Shown here piece after piece: positions 25,261-32,805 of a stretch of 34,807 nt of DNA (position 1 is its first letter; the number at the start of each line of letters is the position of its first letter). The translations under genes and the position numbers were made by a program. The DNA lies in the NCBI GenBank assembly GCA_001603905.1, contig LVAE01000041.1:1-34807 (forward strand), written 5' to 3'. Origin of the DNA: Fibrobacterales bacterium Fibro_02 (GTDB lineage Bacteria > Fibrobacterota > Fibrobacteria > Fibrobacterales > Fibrobacteraceae). The notes under the pieces are model-generated. The model ran no database searches. It worked only from the letters and a program-made list of their open reading frames with translations, and had not been told where the DNA came from.

Positions 25261-26168
25261 TTCTTGTCCTCGATATACAGCGGTCTCTGCTTGACTTCGT
25301 CGTAGATGCGTCCGATGTATTCGCCGAGGATGCCAATCGAAATGAGTTGCACTCCCGCGAAAAATACGATGGCGGTCATGAGCGATGCCCAGCCGGGAAC
25401 TGTTGTCGCGGGGGAAAGAATCTTCTCGAGGATGGACCAGACGAATACGCCGAAACCCACGATGGCGGCGAAAAGTCCCAGGTAGAAACTGAGCTTGAGC
25501 GGTGCGGAACTGAATCCGGTGATTCCGTCGAAGGCGAGGCGTACCATTTTCTTGAGCGGGTACTTGGAGGTGCCTGCAGTGCGTTCGGCTCGGTCGTACT
25601 TGACGCCGATTTTCTTGAAGCCAACCCAGCATACGAGCCCACGCAGGAACCTGCTACGTTCGGGGAGGTTCTTGAGCTGGTTTACCACGCAGCGGTCCAT
25701 GAGGCGGAAGTCGCCTGTGTCGGGTGGAATGTCGATGCTCGTGAGCTTGCCGATGAGACGGTAGAAGCAGTATGCGGTAAAGCGCTTGAAGATGGTTTCG
25801 CCCTTGCGCTTGTTCCTCTGGGCATAAACCACCTGGTAGCCTTCGCGCCATTTTTCAAGCATCTCGTGAATCAGACTCGGCGGGTCTTGAAGGTCGCCGT
25901 CGATAATCACCACCGCGTCGCCCATAGAATGGTCAAGGCCCGCGCTGAATGCGGCCTGGTGCCCGAAGTTGCGGCTGAAGTTGATAATCTTGTTGTTCGG
26001 ATTGCTCGGCAGTAGTCTTTCGACAATTTCTCGGGTGCGGTCCCTGGAGCCGTCGTTCACAAAAATCAGTTCGTGCTCGATATCCTTGAGCTCTTCTTCA
26101 AGGACGCGGTAAGTTTCCGCGACGATTTCTTCTTCGTTATAGACCGGAATGATGACGGATAGAAGCAT
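25257..26168 (-). CDS. GT2 polyprenyl-phosphate glycosyltransferase (DPM1/GtrB-like)
   Basis: The 303-residue protein begins MLLSVIIPVYNEEE, the GT-A fold entry of GT2. It shows the nucleotide-sugar motifs FVNDGSRD (Asp39) and IIDGDLQDPP (Asp90, Asp92), plus DTGDFRLMDR, typical of enzymes that make polyprenyl-phosphate-glucose, -mannose or similar. Two C-terminal membrane helices (about 222-245 and 256-282) anchor it to the inner membrane. The start at 26168 is chosen because GT2 homology begins there, although the frame stays open 14 codons further. It lies seven bases after the NPCBM membrane glycosyltransferase, so it probably supplies that enzyme with its lipid-linked donor. Its stop lies inside the palindrome of the following repeat. 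Confidence 0.92.
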   Translation of the reverse strand: MLLSVIIPVYNEEEIVAETYRVLEEELKDIEHELIFVNDGSRDRTREIVERLLPSNPNNKIINFSRNFGHQAAFSAGLDHSMGDAVVIIDGDLQDPPSLIHEMLEKWREGYQVVYAQRNKRKGETIFKRFTAYCFYRLIGKLTSIDIPPDTGDFRLMDRCVVNQLKNLPERSRFLRGLVCWVGFKKIGVKYDRAERTAGTSKYPLKKMVRLAFDGITGFSSAPLKLSFYLGLFAAIVGFGVFVWSILEKILSPATTVPGWASLMTAIVFFAGVQLISIGILGEYIGRIYDEVKQRPLYIEDKK

Positions 26169-26175
26169 GGTTCGC

Positions 26176-28743
26176 CTACGGGATAAGTGTCGGGTTGATG
26201 AAATCGACATGGTCGCAGTCGATGTTCTTGAGCGGGAGCGCCTTGAGGGTGAGAACTTTTACATTTTCGATGTTCACGTCAAGATTCTTCAGCTTTCCAT
26301 AGGAAAAACTCCCGCTATCGAAAATGACATTGCCGTCGGCGAGAACTTGTAGCTGCACTCCGTCGCTGCAAAGCGATTCTTCGTCGAGGCCGTAGGCCAT
26401 CTTGAAGGTCTTGAATTTACCCTCGATGTTGAAGACCGTTTCGGAGGCGGCGTGCGTGCCGAAACCTTCGTTGTAGAATTTGTTGTCCACCTTGAAATTG
26501 TGGCCTTCGATGCTTTCGTTCTTATGGAGCGTTCCCCAGCCCTGCTTGTGACTTGCGTAGGGGAATTCGGTGAGCTTGACGGCTCCGGTCTTGTTGTAGA
26601 AATAGAACTTCTGGATGTCGGCCATGATTTTCCCGTTGTCCGGGTTCTGGACGATGAATTCCAGCTGGTTGTAGCCTGGGTGGAGTTGTTCTTCCTTGAC
26701 ATTCCCGCTGAAGTTTCCTTTGGTGTACGGTGCGCGAGAAACGATGTCCCCGTTCACTTGCACGGTATAAATCCACTGGCTAGTAGCGGTCGCCTTTTCG
26801 TTGAGGCTGAAATTGTACTGAAGCGCAGTCGTTGTCGAAAGAGAATCCTCGGCGGCGCTCTGAATGAGTTCGGGTTCGTTCACGACAATGATGTTTTTCG
26901 GATTGAAATCCTTGCGCCCGTTGAACTTGGCAATCTGTACCCAGTAGTTGTTGGTAATAAGGATATTCTTGACCCCTTCAAGGTCCATATCGCGTTCGAA
27001 AATGTCGCAAGTGGTCGCGATGCGGTGTTCCACCGCCTTCTTGTGGTAAGTGTGGCTGTCCCAGCAGTCGAGCCCGCGGATGTAGTAGACTTCGCCCTGG
27101 TACTTGTTGACGAGGTTCTTGAGTTCTTCGGAACTCATTTGCCGTGCGCGGTCATAGTGGATAGAAGATATTCCGTAACCGATGAAATGCCAGGGGCGAC
27201 CGTAAATAAAGAATCTGTCCTTTTGGGGCTGTTCCGCGAGCCATCCGAGTATCTCGTGTTCCTCGATAGTGAGGTGGTTGCGGTTGTACATGATGTTCTT
27301 GTTGAAATCTTCCTTGTAGTGGAATGTCCAGGCGGTAAAGAGAGCGCCGGCCACGAGGGTTACCAACAGGGCGGTCACTGCGTTCTGCTTGGAATCCTTT
27401 CCGCTCATCGAGGCGATGGTCTGTTGGACAAGGTGCGCTACGGGGAGGGCTCCTACAAACGCCATGGACGGAAGCATCACCAGGCTGTAGCGCTGGTTAA
27501 TCTGGATGCTGAAATCGCCCGAGACGTTTTCAAGAATCATGTAGGTCTGTATGTGGTACAGGAGCAGGAAGGCGAGAATTTCCAGGTAGAAGTAGTCTTT
27601 TTTCCTTGCGCCGAGAATGGCTCGTGCAAGTAGGTAAATGGCGCCTACGACAAAGAGGTAGTTGAAGTAGGTGAGGAAGGGGTTTTCGAGTTCGCCGTTC
27701 TTGTTGAGCGGTTTGGTCATTTCGGTCCAGTTACGCGAAAGGTCTTCAAGGAAGTGTCCGTGAGCCTCGAATTCGCCACCCTGGAAACCGAATCCCTGGA
27801 AATAGCTGATGGTGAGGAGTGCAGGAACCGAGAACAGCGAAAGAGTTACAAAGAATGTGGGTGCCTTGGCGCTCTTGCTGTCGAGAAGCTTGGGAAGCGC
27901 GAATATGATAAAGGCGAGCAGGCAGAATGCCGTTTCTTGGCGGGTCTGTGCAAAGAATGCCAGCGAAAGGGCGAGGAGGGCCCAGTGCCTGATCGTGTTA
28001 CGGTCGTAGGCCCACTTGAAAATGAGGAGCGAAAGGGCGGAAAGGAAAATGTAGAGTGGTTCTACGGACATGGCACGGAACTGGAAAAGTACCGTGGGCT
28101 GGAGTGCCGTAAGGAGGGCTGCAAAGAAGGCGAGCAGGGGTTGCCTTGTCCAGGCGACAACGGCAAGGAACATCAGGAGCACTGCAAGCGGGAGCATCAG
28201 GAGTTCCATATGGAAAATCCAGTGCAGGTCGTTACCTAGAAGCGGCATGCCGAGCAGGTACAGGAAGGCGAGTCCCTTCGTCTTGAAACTGTTGGAGGTC
28301 GCGACGCATTTTAGTTTGCCGTCTTCGAAAAATCCCTGGTTGCAGGTGCCCGATTCATGGTTGTAGTACATGTTCTGGGCGACAGACATAAACACGCTTT
28401 CGTCGCTTTGCACGCGGTGGCGGGCCTCGATCTGGGTGGCAGCAAAAATCGTGATGATGACGGTAAAGACTATCATCAGGATAGAAATGCTCTTTTCGGG
28501 GAGAATCCCTTTAATCCATTCCCTAAAGTCCTTGTTCAGGGTGGCGAATAGGACGATTCCCGCAATGAACTGCACGATGAACAAGGGAAGCGGCAAATAA
28601 AGGTCAAGCGTGCGGATGGTATCCTTGTGACCGACGTTCGGACCGAGGTAAATGAGGAAGGGAATCGCGAGGGAAATAACGAGGCCGATGATTGTGCCTG
28701 GGTGCGCGAGATTTTTCAAAAGTCCAAGAATATAGGGTTTCAT
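26176..28743 (-). CDS. GT-C membrane glycosyltransferase with C-terminal NPCBM domain
   Basis: The first 470 residues contain about a dozen hydrophobic helices. The first large outside loop carries SDESVFMSVAQN (Asp114, Glu115), resembling the catalytic acidic pair of GT39/ArnT-type enzymes that take sugars from polyprenyl phosphate. RAMSVEPLYIFLSALSLLIF and a QTRQE motif support this class. A periplasmic section (about 480-720) follows. Residues 722-853 match the NPCBM carbohydrate-binding fold: GWGTLHKN, FGTHAASETVFNIEGKFKTF, GLDEE, VQLQVLADGNVIFDSG, LTLKALPLKNIDCDHVDFIN. NPCBM is best known from glycoside hydrolases, so this fusion is unusual. The acceptor is unknown. The ATG has no Shine-Dalgarno and lies just after the terminator of the preceding gene. 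Confidence 0.82.
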   Translation of the reverse strand: MKPYILGLLKNLAHPGTIIGLVISLAIPFLIYLGPNVGHKDTIRTLDLYLPLPLFIVQFIAGIVLFATLNKDFREWIKGILPEKSISILMIVFTVIITIFAATQIEARHRVQSDESVFMSVAQNMYYNHESGTCNQGFFEDGKLKCVATSNSFKTKGLAFLYLLGMPLLGNDLHWIFHMELLMLPLAVLLMFLAVVAWTRQPLLAFFAALLTALQPTVLFQFRAMSVEPLYIFLSALSLLIFKWAYDRNTIRHWALLALSLAFFAQTRQETAFCLLAFIIFALPKLLDSKSAKAPTFFVTLSLFSVPALLTISYFQGFGFQGGEFEAHGHFLEDLSRNWTEMTKPLNKNGELENPFLTYFNYLFVVGAIYLLARAILGARKKDYFYLEILAFLLLYHIQTYMILENVSGDFSIQINQRYSLVMLPSMAFVGALPVAHLVQQTIASMSGKDSKQNAVTALLVTLVAGALFTAWTFHYKEDFNKNIMYNRNHLTIEEHEILGWLAEQPQKDRFFIYGRPWHFIGYGISSIHYDRARQMSSEELKNLVNKYQGEVYYIRGLDCWDSHTYHKKAVEHRIATTCDIFERDMDLEGVKNILITNNYWVQIAKFNGRKDFNPKNIIVVNEPELIQSAAEDSLSTTTALQYNFSLNEKATATSQWIYTVQVNGDIVSRAPYTKGNFSGNVKEEQLHPGYNQLEFIVQNPDNGKIMADIQKFYFYNKTGAVKLTEFPYASHKQGWGTLHKNESIEGHNFKVDNKFYNEGFGTHAASETVFNIEGKFKTFKMAYGLDEESLCSDGVQLQVLADGNVIFDSGSFSYGKLKNLDVNIENVKVLTLKALPLKNIDCDHVDFINPTLIP

Positions 28744-28749
28744 AGGATA

Positions 28750-28782
28750 AATATAAATAAAGCAGCAGGAGCCTGCTGCTTT
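28750..28782 (-). terminator. Terminator between the barrel gene and the GT-C gene
   Basis: AAAGCAGCAGG (28759-28769) and CCTGCTGCTTT (28772-28782) are perfect inverted copies, eleven bases each, two bases apart. On the minus strand the stem is followed by TATTTATATTTATCC. It should end the barrel gene transcript 16 bases before the GT-C start codon. On the plus strand a short T4 follows too, but no plus-strand gene arrives there. Confidence 0.78.
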
Positions 28783-28832
28783 TGGATCTAGAAAGTGAGA
28801 GGTTTGGACAATTGCGCTGTCGAACCTTTTAT

Positions 28833-28868
28833 GTCATTGCGAGCGAAGCGCGGCAACCTTTCGAAGAA
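28833..28868 (+). repeat. Dispersed repeat, GTCATTGCGAG type
   Basis: GTCATTGCGAGCGAAGCG (28833-28850) followed by GGCAACC and TTCGAAGAATCGAAG is the same motif as at 32730-32740, where GTCATTGCGAG also occurs. It lies in the 104 bases between the terminator and the end of the barrel gene. Confidence 0.55.
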
Positions 28869-28886
28869 TCGAAGAAACTTTATCTG

Positions 28887-29960
28887 TTATTTCTTCTTCT
28901 TTGTGGTCTTCTTGCTTGTTTTCTTGGTCGACTTCTTTGCAGATTTCTTGGCTGCCTTTTTCGTCGACTTTTTCGAAGACTTCTTTGCTGTCTTTGTTGC
29001 GGCGGGCTTCGGCTCTTCTACCGGTGCGGGGGCCGCTTCCGGTTCAGGCTTCGGTTCGGTAACGGTTTCGGGCGCCGGTTCCGAAGCGCTCTCTGCGGTT
29101 TCTGTTGCTGCGGAATCAGCTTCGCTTTCGGGGCTTTCTTCAACGGCCTCTGTTGTTGTGGAGTCGCTAGCATTTTCGGCGGGTTCCGTGGATTCTGTAG
29201 GTTCGCTCGGCATTTCGCTGGTTGCCGTGGAATCCGTTCCGGTGGCTTGTTCCGGTTCTGCGTACGGGTTGGTGTATGATTCGTAGCTATCGGAGGATTC
29301 GGGTTCCGCTGAATCGCTGCTTTCAAGAATGTTTGTGTTAGTTTGTTCTGATTTTTCGGCGGGCTTTGCGGAATCGTCTCCGCCGAGGTTGATGCCGACG
29401 GAAAGCTGGATGCCTACGCGTCCCGAGGAAACGCGGAATTCGGTTTCGTTGCTTTTAAAGGATTTCTTGAGGGAAGAATAGTCGTAGACGACTTCAAGGC
29501 CGATGTTGTAGGGGAAAACGACTCCCGCACCACCTTCGACCATATAGTTGAGCGGGCGTTCCCACCAGTTTCCGTTGCCGGTGAGGGGGGCGAGCGTGCC
29601 GAATCGTGCGACGGCGTAGGGCTGGAACATGGCCTGCTTGTTGAAAAGTCCAAAAGAGGCGCTCAGCCAGACGGGAATGGTGGCCGGTGCGGCGGTTACG
29701 TCGCCTTTTTTCTGTGCGCTTTTATAGGCAAGACCGATGCCGTAACGGACATAGTCTGTGTTTGCCAAAAGTTCTGTACCGATTTCGAAGACGAGGTCTG
29801 CGTCGACCTTCATGTCGTCTTTCTTGCCGTGGTTTTCCCATGCGATTTTGTCTTTGCCGGGAATCTGGATCTGGGCGAGGGGTCTAACTTCGAGGGCGTT
29901 TGCCGTACTGAGCATCCCTGCAACTAAAAAAGCGATAGTGGAGAACGATCTTTTGGACAT
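28887..29960 (-). CDS. Outer-membrane barrel-like protein with lysine-rich tail (357 aa)
   Basis: I do not recognise a named family. Residues 1-22 are a signal peptide (MSKRSFSTIAFLVAGMLSTA, cleavage after NA). Residues 23-195 alternate hydrophobic and polar residues in strands such as YVRYGIGLAYKSA, PVWLSASFGLF, YMVEGGAGVVFP, NIGLEVVYDYSS and VGIQLSVGINLGG, as in small outer-membrane barrels. Residues 196-316 are a disordered linker of Glu, Ser, Thr, Pro and Ala. The last 34 residues are eight tetrads of the form [STA][STA]-Lys-Lys plus Lys-Lys (18 lysines), like histone H1 tails. AAGGA seven bases before the ATG supports the start. The tail may bind an anionic partner such as teichoic-like polymer, LPS, peptidoglycan or nucleic acid. 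Confidence 0.78.
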   Translation of the reverse strand: MSKRSFSTIAFLVAGMLSTANALEVRPLAQIQIPGKDKIAWENHGKKDDMKVDADLVFEIGTELLANTDYVRYGIGLAYKSAQKKGDVTAAPATIPVWLSASFGLFNKQAMFQPYAVARFGTLAPLTGNGNWWERPLNYMVEGGAGVVFPYNIGLEVVYDYSSLKKSFKSNETEFRVSSGRVGIQLSVGINLGGDDSAKPAEKSEQTNTNILESSDSAEPESSDSYESYTNPYAEPEQATGTDSTATSEMPSEPTESTEPAENASDSTTTEAVEESPESEADSAATETAESASEPAPETVTEPKPEPEAAPAPVEEPKPAATKTAKKSSKKSTKKAAKKSAKKSTKKTSKKTTKKKK

Positions 29961-30006
29961 AATTTTTCCTTGCGGCTAAAAATAGATAATTTTTTGTATG
30001 ATTTTC

Positions 30007-30021
30007 ATAAGTAACACTTAT
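30007..30021. promoter_or_regulatory. Palindrome in the divergent promoter region
   Basis: ATAAGT-AAC-ACTTAT is a perfect palindrome with six-base arms, 47 bases upstream of the barrel gene and within its likely promoter zone. The whole gap 29961-30169 is T-rich on the plus strand. An operator role is possible; there is no independent support. Confidence 0.35.
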
Positions 30022-30083
30022 TTTGCATTTGCCCCTTTTTTTGATTTTTTGAGCTTTTTTATGGCATTTTGTGCCTTTAAACC

Positions 30084-30112
30084 TTGAGATGGCATTGTAA
30101 AAAAACTAAATT
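30084..30112 (+). promoter_or_regulatory. Transketolase promoter
   Basis: TTGAGA (30084-30089), 17 bases and TAAATT (30107-30112) form a good sigma-70-like promoter. Transcription would begin near 30119, giving a leader of about 50 bases that contains a GGGCG/CGCCC hairpin. Confidence 0.7.
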
Positions 30113-30128
30113 TGCGTCGCTATTTTAG

Positions 30129-30144
30129 GGGCGGCTCATCGCCC
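30129..30144 (+). other. 5'-leader hairpin of tkt
   Basis: GGGCG (30129-30133) pairs with CGCCC (30140-30144) around GCTCAT, just upstream of the AGAGAGG ribosome binding site (30155-30161). It may stabilise the mRNA end or tune translation; no known riboswitch is recognised. Confidence 0.4.
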
Positions 30145-30169
30145 TGTAATATAAAGAGAGGTTAAAAAA

Positions 30170-32242
30170 GTGCAAGACGCGTTGGTTACAAAAGCGGCTG
30201 ACAACATTCGAATCCTTTCCGCTGCCATGGTGCAGAAGGCAAAGTCCGGACACCCGGGTGGAGCCATGGGCGCAGCAGACGCCATTACGCTCCTCTATTC
30301 GGAATTTCTCCGTTTTGACCCCGAAAATCCCTACTGGGAAGCCCGCGACCGCTTCTTCATGGACCCCGGCCACATGTCCGCGCTCCTGTACGGCGAACTT
30401 GCCATGCTCGGCAACCTCTCGATGGATGACCTCAAGAATTTCCGCCAGCTCGGTTCCCGCACTCCGGGTCACCCCGAAGTCGAAGTCGCCCTCGGCATCG
30501 AAAACTCCTCGGGCCCGCTCGGTATCGGTCATGCCGTAGCCCTCGGTAATGCGATTGCCGAACGCTTCATGGTCGAACGCTTTGGCGACATTCTGCAGCA
30601 CAAGGTCGTATGCCTCGTGTCTGACGGCGGCCTCGAAGAAGAAATCGCTTACGGCGTGGGCCGCATTGCCGGTCACCTCAAGCTTTCGAACCTCATTTTC
30701 TTCTACGACGCGAACCAGGTGCAGCTCTCTTGCAAGGTTGAAGACGTGATGAGCCACGACTTCAAGAAGCAGTACGAAGCATGGGGCTTCCGCGTGATTG
30801 ACGTGGCCGACGGTCACAACATCGCTGAACTCCGCAAGGCTTTCAAGGCCGCTTGGGCCGAAACTGAAAAGCCGACCATCATCATCGGTCACACCACTAT
30901 GGCGAAGGGCGCCATTGCCGAAGACGGCAAGTCCTTCGAAGGTGCCGTTTCTACCCACGGTCAGCCGCTCAACGCAGCAGGCGCTTCTACCGACGCAACG
31001 GTGAAGAACCTCGGCGGCGATCCGGCCGATGCATTCAAGATTTTTGACGACGTGAAGGCTGGCTTCGAAGCCCGTAAGGAAGAGCTCCGCAAGCAGGTTG
31101 CCGAATGGAAGAAGGCCAAGGCCGCTTGGGATGCCAAGAATCCCGAAAAGGCCGCCACCCTCAAGGAATGGCTCTCGGGCAAGGCTCCGAAGATCGACCT
31201 TTCCAAGCTCGAACTCAAGGAAGGAGTCGCTACTCGCGTGACTTCCGGTACCGTGCTCGGCTACCTCGCCGAAAACGTGAAGAACTGCATCTGCAGCTCC
31301 GCTGACCTTTCCAACTCCGACAACACCCAGGCCTTCCTCAACAAGACCGGCATCTTCCGCGCAGGCGACTTCAAGGGCGCCTTCGTTCAGGTGGGCGTTG
31401 CCGAACTGACCATGGGCGCCATCTGCTGCGGTATCGCATTGCACGGCGGCCTCTATCCGATTTGTGCTACATTCTTCGTGTTCAGCGACTTTATGAAGCC
31501 GGCGATTCGTATGGCTGCCCTCATGAAGCTCCCGGTCAAGTTCATGTACACGCATGACAGCTTCCGCGTGGGCGAAGACGGCCCGACGCACCAGCCGATC
31601 GAACACGAAACCCAGATCCGTTTGCTCGAAGGCCTCAAGCGCGAAGACGGCAAGTCCGAAATGTTGGTGCTCCGCCCGGCCGACGCCTTCGAAACCGTGA
31701 CCGCCTGGGAAATGGCTTTTGAAAACAACGATCGCCCGACAGCGATTATCCTTACCCGCCAGAACGTGAAGACGCTCCCCGGTGACAAGCGCTACGAAGC
31801 TTCCAAGGCTTGTCGCAAGGGTGCCTACATCGTGAGCGACAACTGTGGCTCCGCACGCCCGGACCTGACCTTCGTGTCAAACGGATCCGACGTGCTCCTG
31901 ACTCACGACGCTGCCGAAATCCTCCGTGGCGAAGGCCTCAAGGTCCGCGTGGTCTCGATGATCAGCCCGGCCCTCTTCATGTCCCAGGACAAGGCTTACC
32001 GCGATTCCATCATCGTTCCTTGGACTCCGGTGTTCGCAAAGTCCAGTGGCCTTCCGCTCCTGTTTGCCCAGGTCGTGGGTGGATTCGGCAAGGTCTCCGG
32101 TCTCGAACGCTTTGGCGCTTCCGCTCCGGCTGCCGTGCTCGAAAAGGAATTCGGTTACACTCCGGAAGCCGTCGTGGCCGCCGCGAAGGAATACCTCGCC
32201 GAATTCAAGGCAAACGTCGCTGAATTCAAGAAGTTCAACTAA
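30170..32242 (+). CDS. tkt: Transketolase
   Basis: Transketolase moves two-carbon ketol units between sugar phosphates in the non-oxidative pentose phosphate pathway, using thiamine diphosphate. The 690-residue product has GHPGGAMGAAD near 25, GPLGIGHAVALGNA, the diphosphate-binding VSDGGLEEEIAYGVGRIAGH, and FYDANQVQLSC. The second half has VAELTMGAICCGIALHGG with the catalytic Glu, MYTHDSFRVGEDGPTHQPIEH and LTRQNV. SDG with EEE replaces the GDG-LMEG of proteobacterial enzymes; as I recall, Bacteroidetes transketolases show the same pattern. GTG 30170 is chosen because AGAGAGG lies eight bases upstream. nrdR follows after eight bases. Codon use is very C-rich, fitting high expression. Confidence 0.96.
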   Translation: MQDALVTKAADNIRILSAAMVQKAKSGHPGGAMGAADAITLLYSEFLRFDPENPYWEARDRFFMDPGHMSALLYGELAMLGNLSMDDLKNFRQLGSRTPGHPEVEVALGIENSSGPLGIGHAVALGNAIAERFMVERFGDILQHKVVCLVSDGGLEEEIAYGVGRIAGHLKLSNLIFFYDANQVQLSCKVEDVMSHDFKKQYEAWGFRVIDVADGHNIAELRKAFKAAWAETEKPTIIIGHTTMAKGAIAEDGKSFEGAVSTHGQPLNAAGASTDATVKNLGGDPADAFKIFDDVKAGFEARKEELRKQVAEWKKAKAAWDAKNPEKAATLKEWLSGKAPKIDLSKLELKEGVATRVTSGTVLGYLAENVKNCICSSADLSNSDNTQAFLNKTGIFRAGDFKGAFVQVGVAELTMGAICCGIALHGGLYPICATFFVFSDFMKPAIRMAALMKLPVKFMYTHDSFRVGEDGPTHQPIEHETQIRLLEGLKREDGKSEMLVLRPADAFETVTAWEMAFENNDRPTAIILTRQNVKTLPGDKRYEASKACRKGAYIVSDNCGSARPDLTFVSNGSDVLLTHDAAEILRGEGLKVRVVSMISPALFMSQDKAYRDSIIVPWTPVFAKSSGLPLLFAQVVGGFGKVSGLERFGASAPAAVLEKEFGYTPEAVVAAAKEYLAEFKANVAEFKKFN

Positions 32243-32250
32243 GGCTTAAG

Positions 32251-32694
32251 ATGATTTGCCCGTTCTGCAAAAAAGATAACGACAAGGTGGTAGACAGCCG
32301 CGTGAGCGGTTCGTCTATCCGTCGCCGTCGTGAATGCTGCGAATGCGGCAAACGCTTTACCACTCGCGAATACATCGAAGTCCAGCCGCTGACCGTGATC
32401 AAGCGCAGCGGCGAGCATGAACCGTTCCAGCGCGAAAAGCTCCTGCGCGGTATCATGAACTCCTGCAAGAAACGCCCCGTCTCGGTCGCCGACATCGAAC
32501 AGCTCGCGACCAACGTGGAAAATGCCCTGACCGTTACCGAAAATTTCGAAGTCAGCTATGAGCAGATTGGCAACCTGGTGATGCAGGAACTCAAGAAACT
32601 CGATGCCGTCGCTTACGTGCGCTTTGCCTCGATTTATCGCGAATTCAAGGAAGTCGGCGAATTCGTGGACCAGATCAAGAGCATGGACAAGTAA
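32251..32694 (+). CDS. nrdR: Transcriptional repressor NrdR
   Basis: NrdR represses ribonucleotide reductase genes when bound to ATP/dATP. The 147-residue length is typical. The N-terminal zinc ribbon uses Cys3, Cys6, Cys29 and Cys32 (ICPFCKKDND ... RRRRECCECGKRFTTRE). The ATP-cone follows from about residue 46 (LTVIKRSGEHEPFQREKLLRGI ... YVRFASIYREFKEVGEF). AAGG overlapping the tkt stop lies six bases before ATG 32251, so it is co-translated with transketolase. No ribonucleotide reductase gene is in the window. A short A/T-rich GAATTC-A-GAATTC repeat and a T7 tract after the stop might act as a weak terminator. Confidence 0.97.
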   Translation: MICPFCKKDNDKVVDSRVSGSSIRRRRECCECGKRFTTREYIEVQPLTVIKRSGEHEPFQREKLLRGIMNSCKKRPVSVADIEQLATNVENALTVTENFEVSYEQIGNLVMQELKKLDAVAYVRFASIYREFKEVGEFVDQIKSMDK

Positions 32695-32729
32695 GTTCGG
32701 AATTCAGAATTCGGATTTTTTTCGTGAAC

Positions 32730-32797
32730 GTCATTGCGAGTGAAACAATCTCCAGTTAAAGTGTCATCCTGAGCAAGCGAAGCGCGTCGAAGGATCT
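32730..32797 (+). repeat. Tandem pair of dispersed repeats upstream of the methyltransferase
   Basis: GTCATTGCGAG (32730-32740) followed by ACAATCT is one unit. GTCATCCTGAGC (32763-32774), 11 bases, then GTCGAAGGATCT (32786-32797) is a second. The second unit ends eight bases before the ATG at 32806, and its GAAGGA is the only Shine-Dalgarno-like sequence there. Copies of both units occur elsewhere in the window. Confidence 0.7.
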
Positions 32798-32805
32798 AAA
32801 GCAAG

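Noticed and set aside
30170..30900. Loss of the transketolase thiamine motif (SDG in place of GDG)
   Set aside because: As I recall, the same variant with EEE and IAGHL is usual in Bacteroidetes-type transketolases, and all other catalytic blocks are present.
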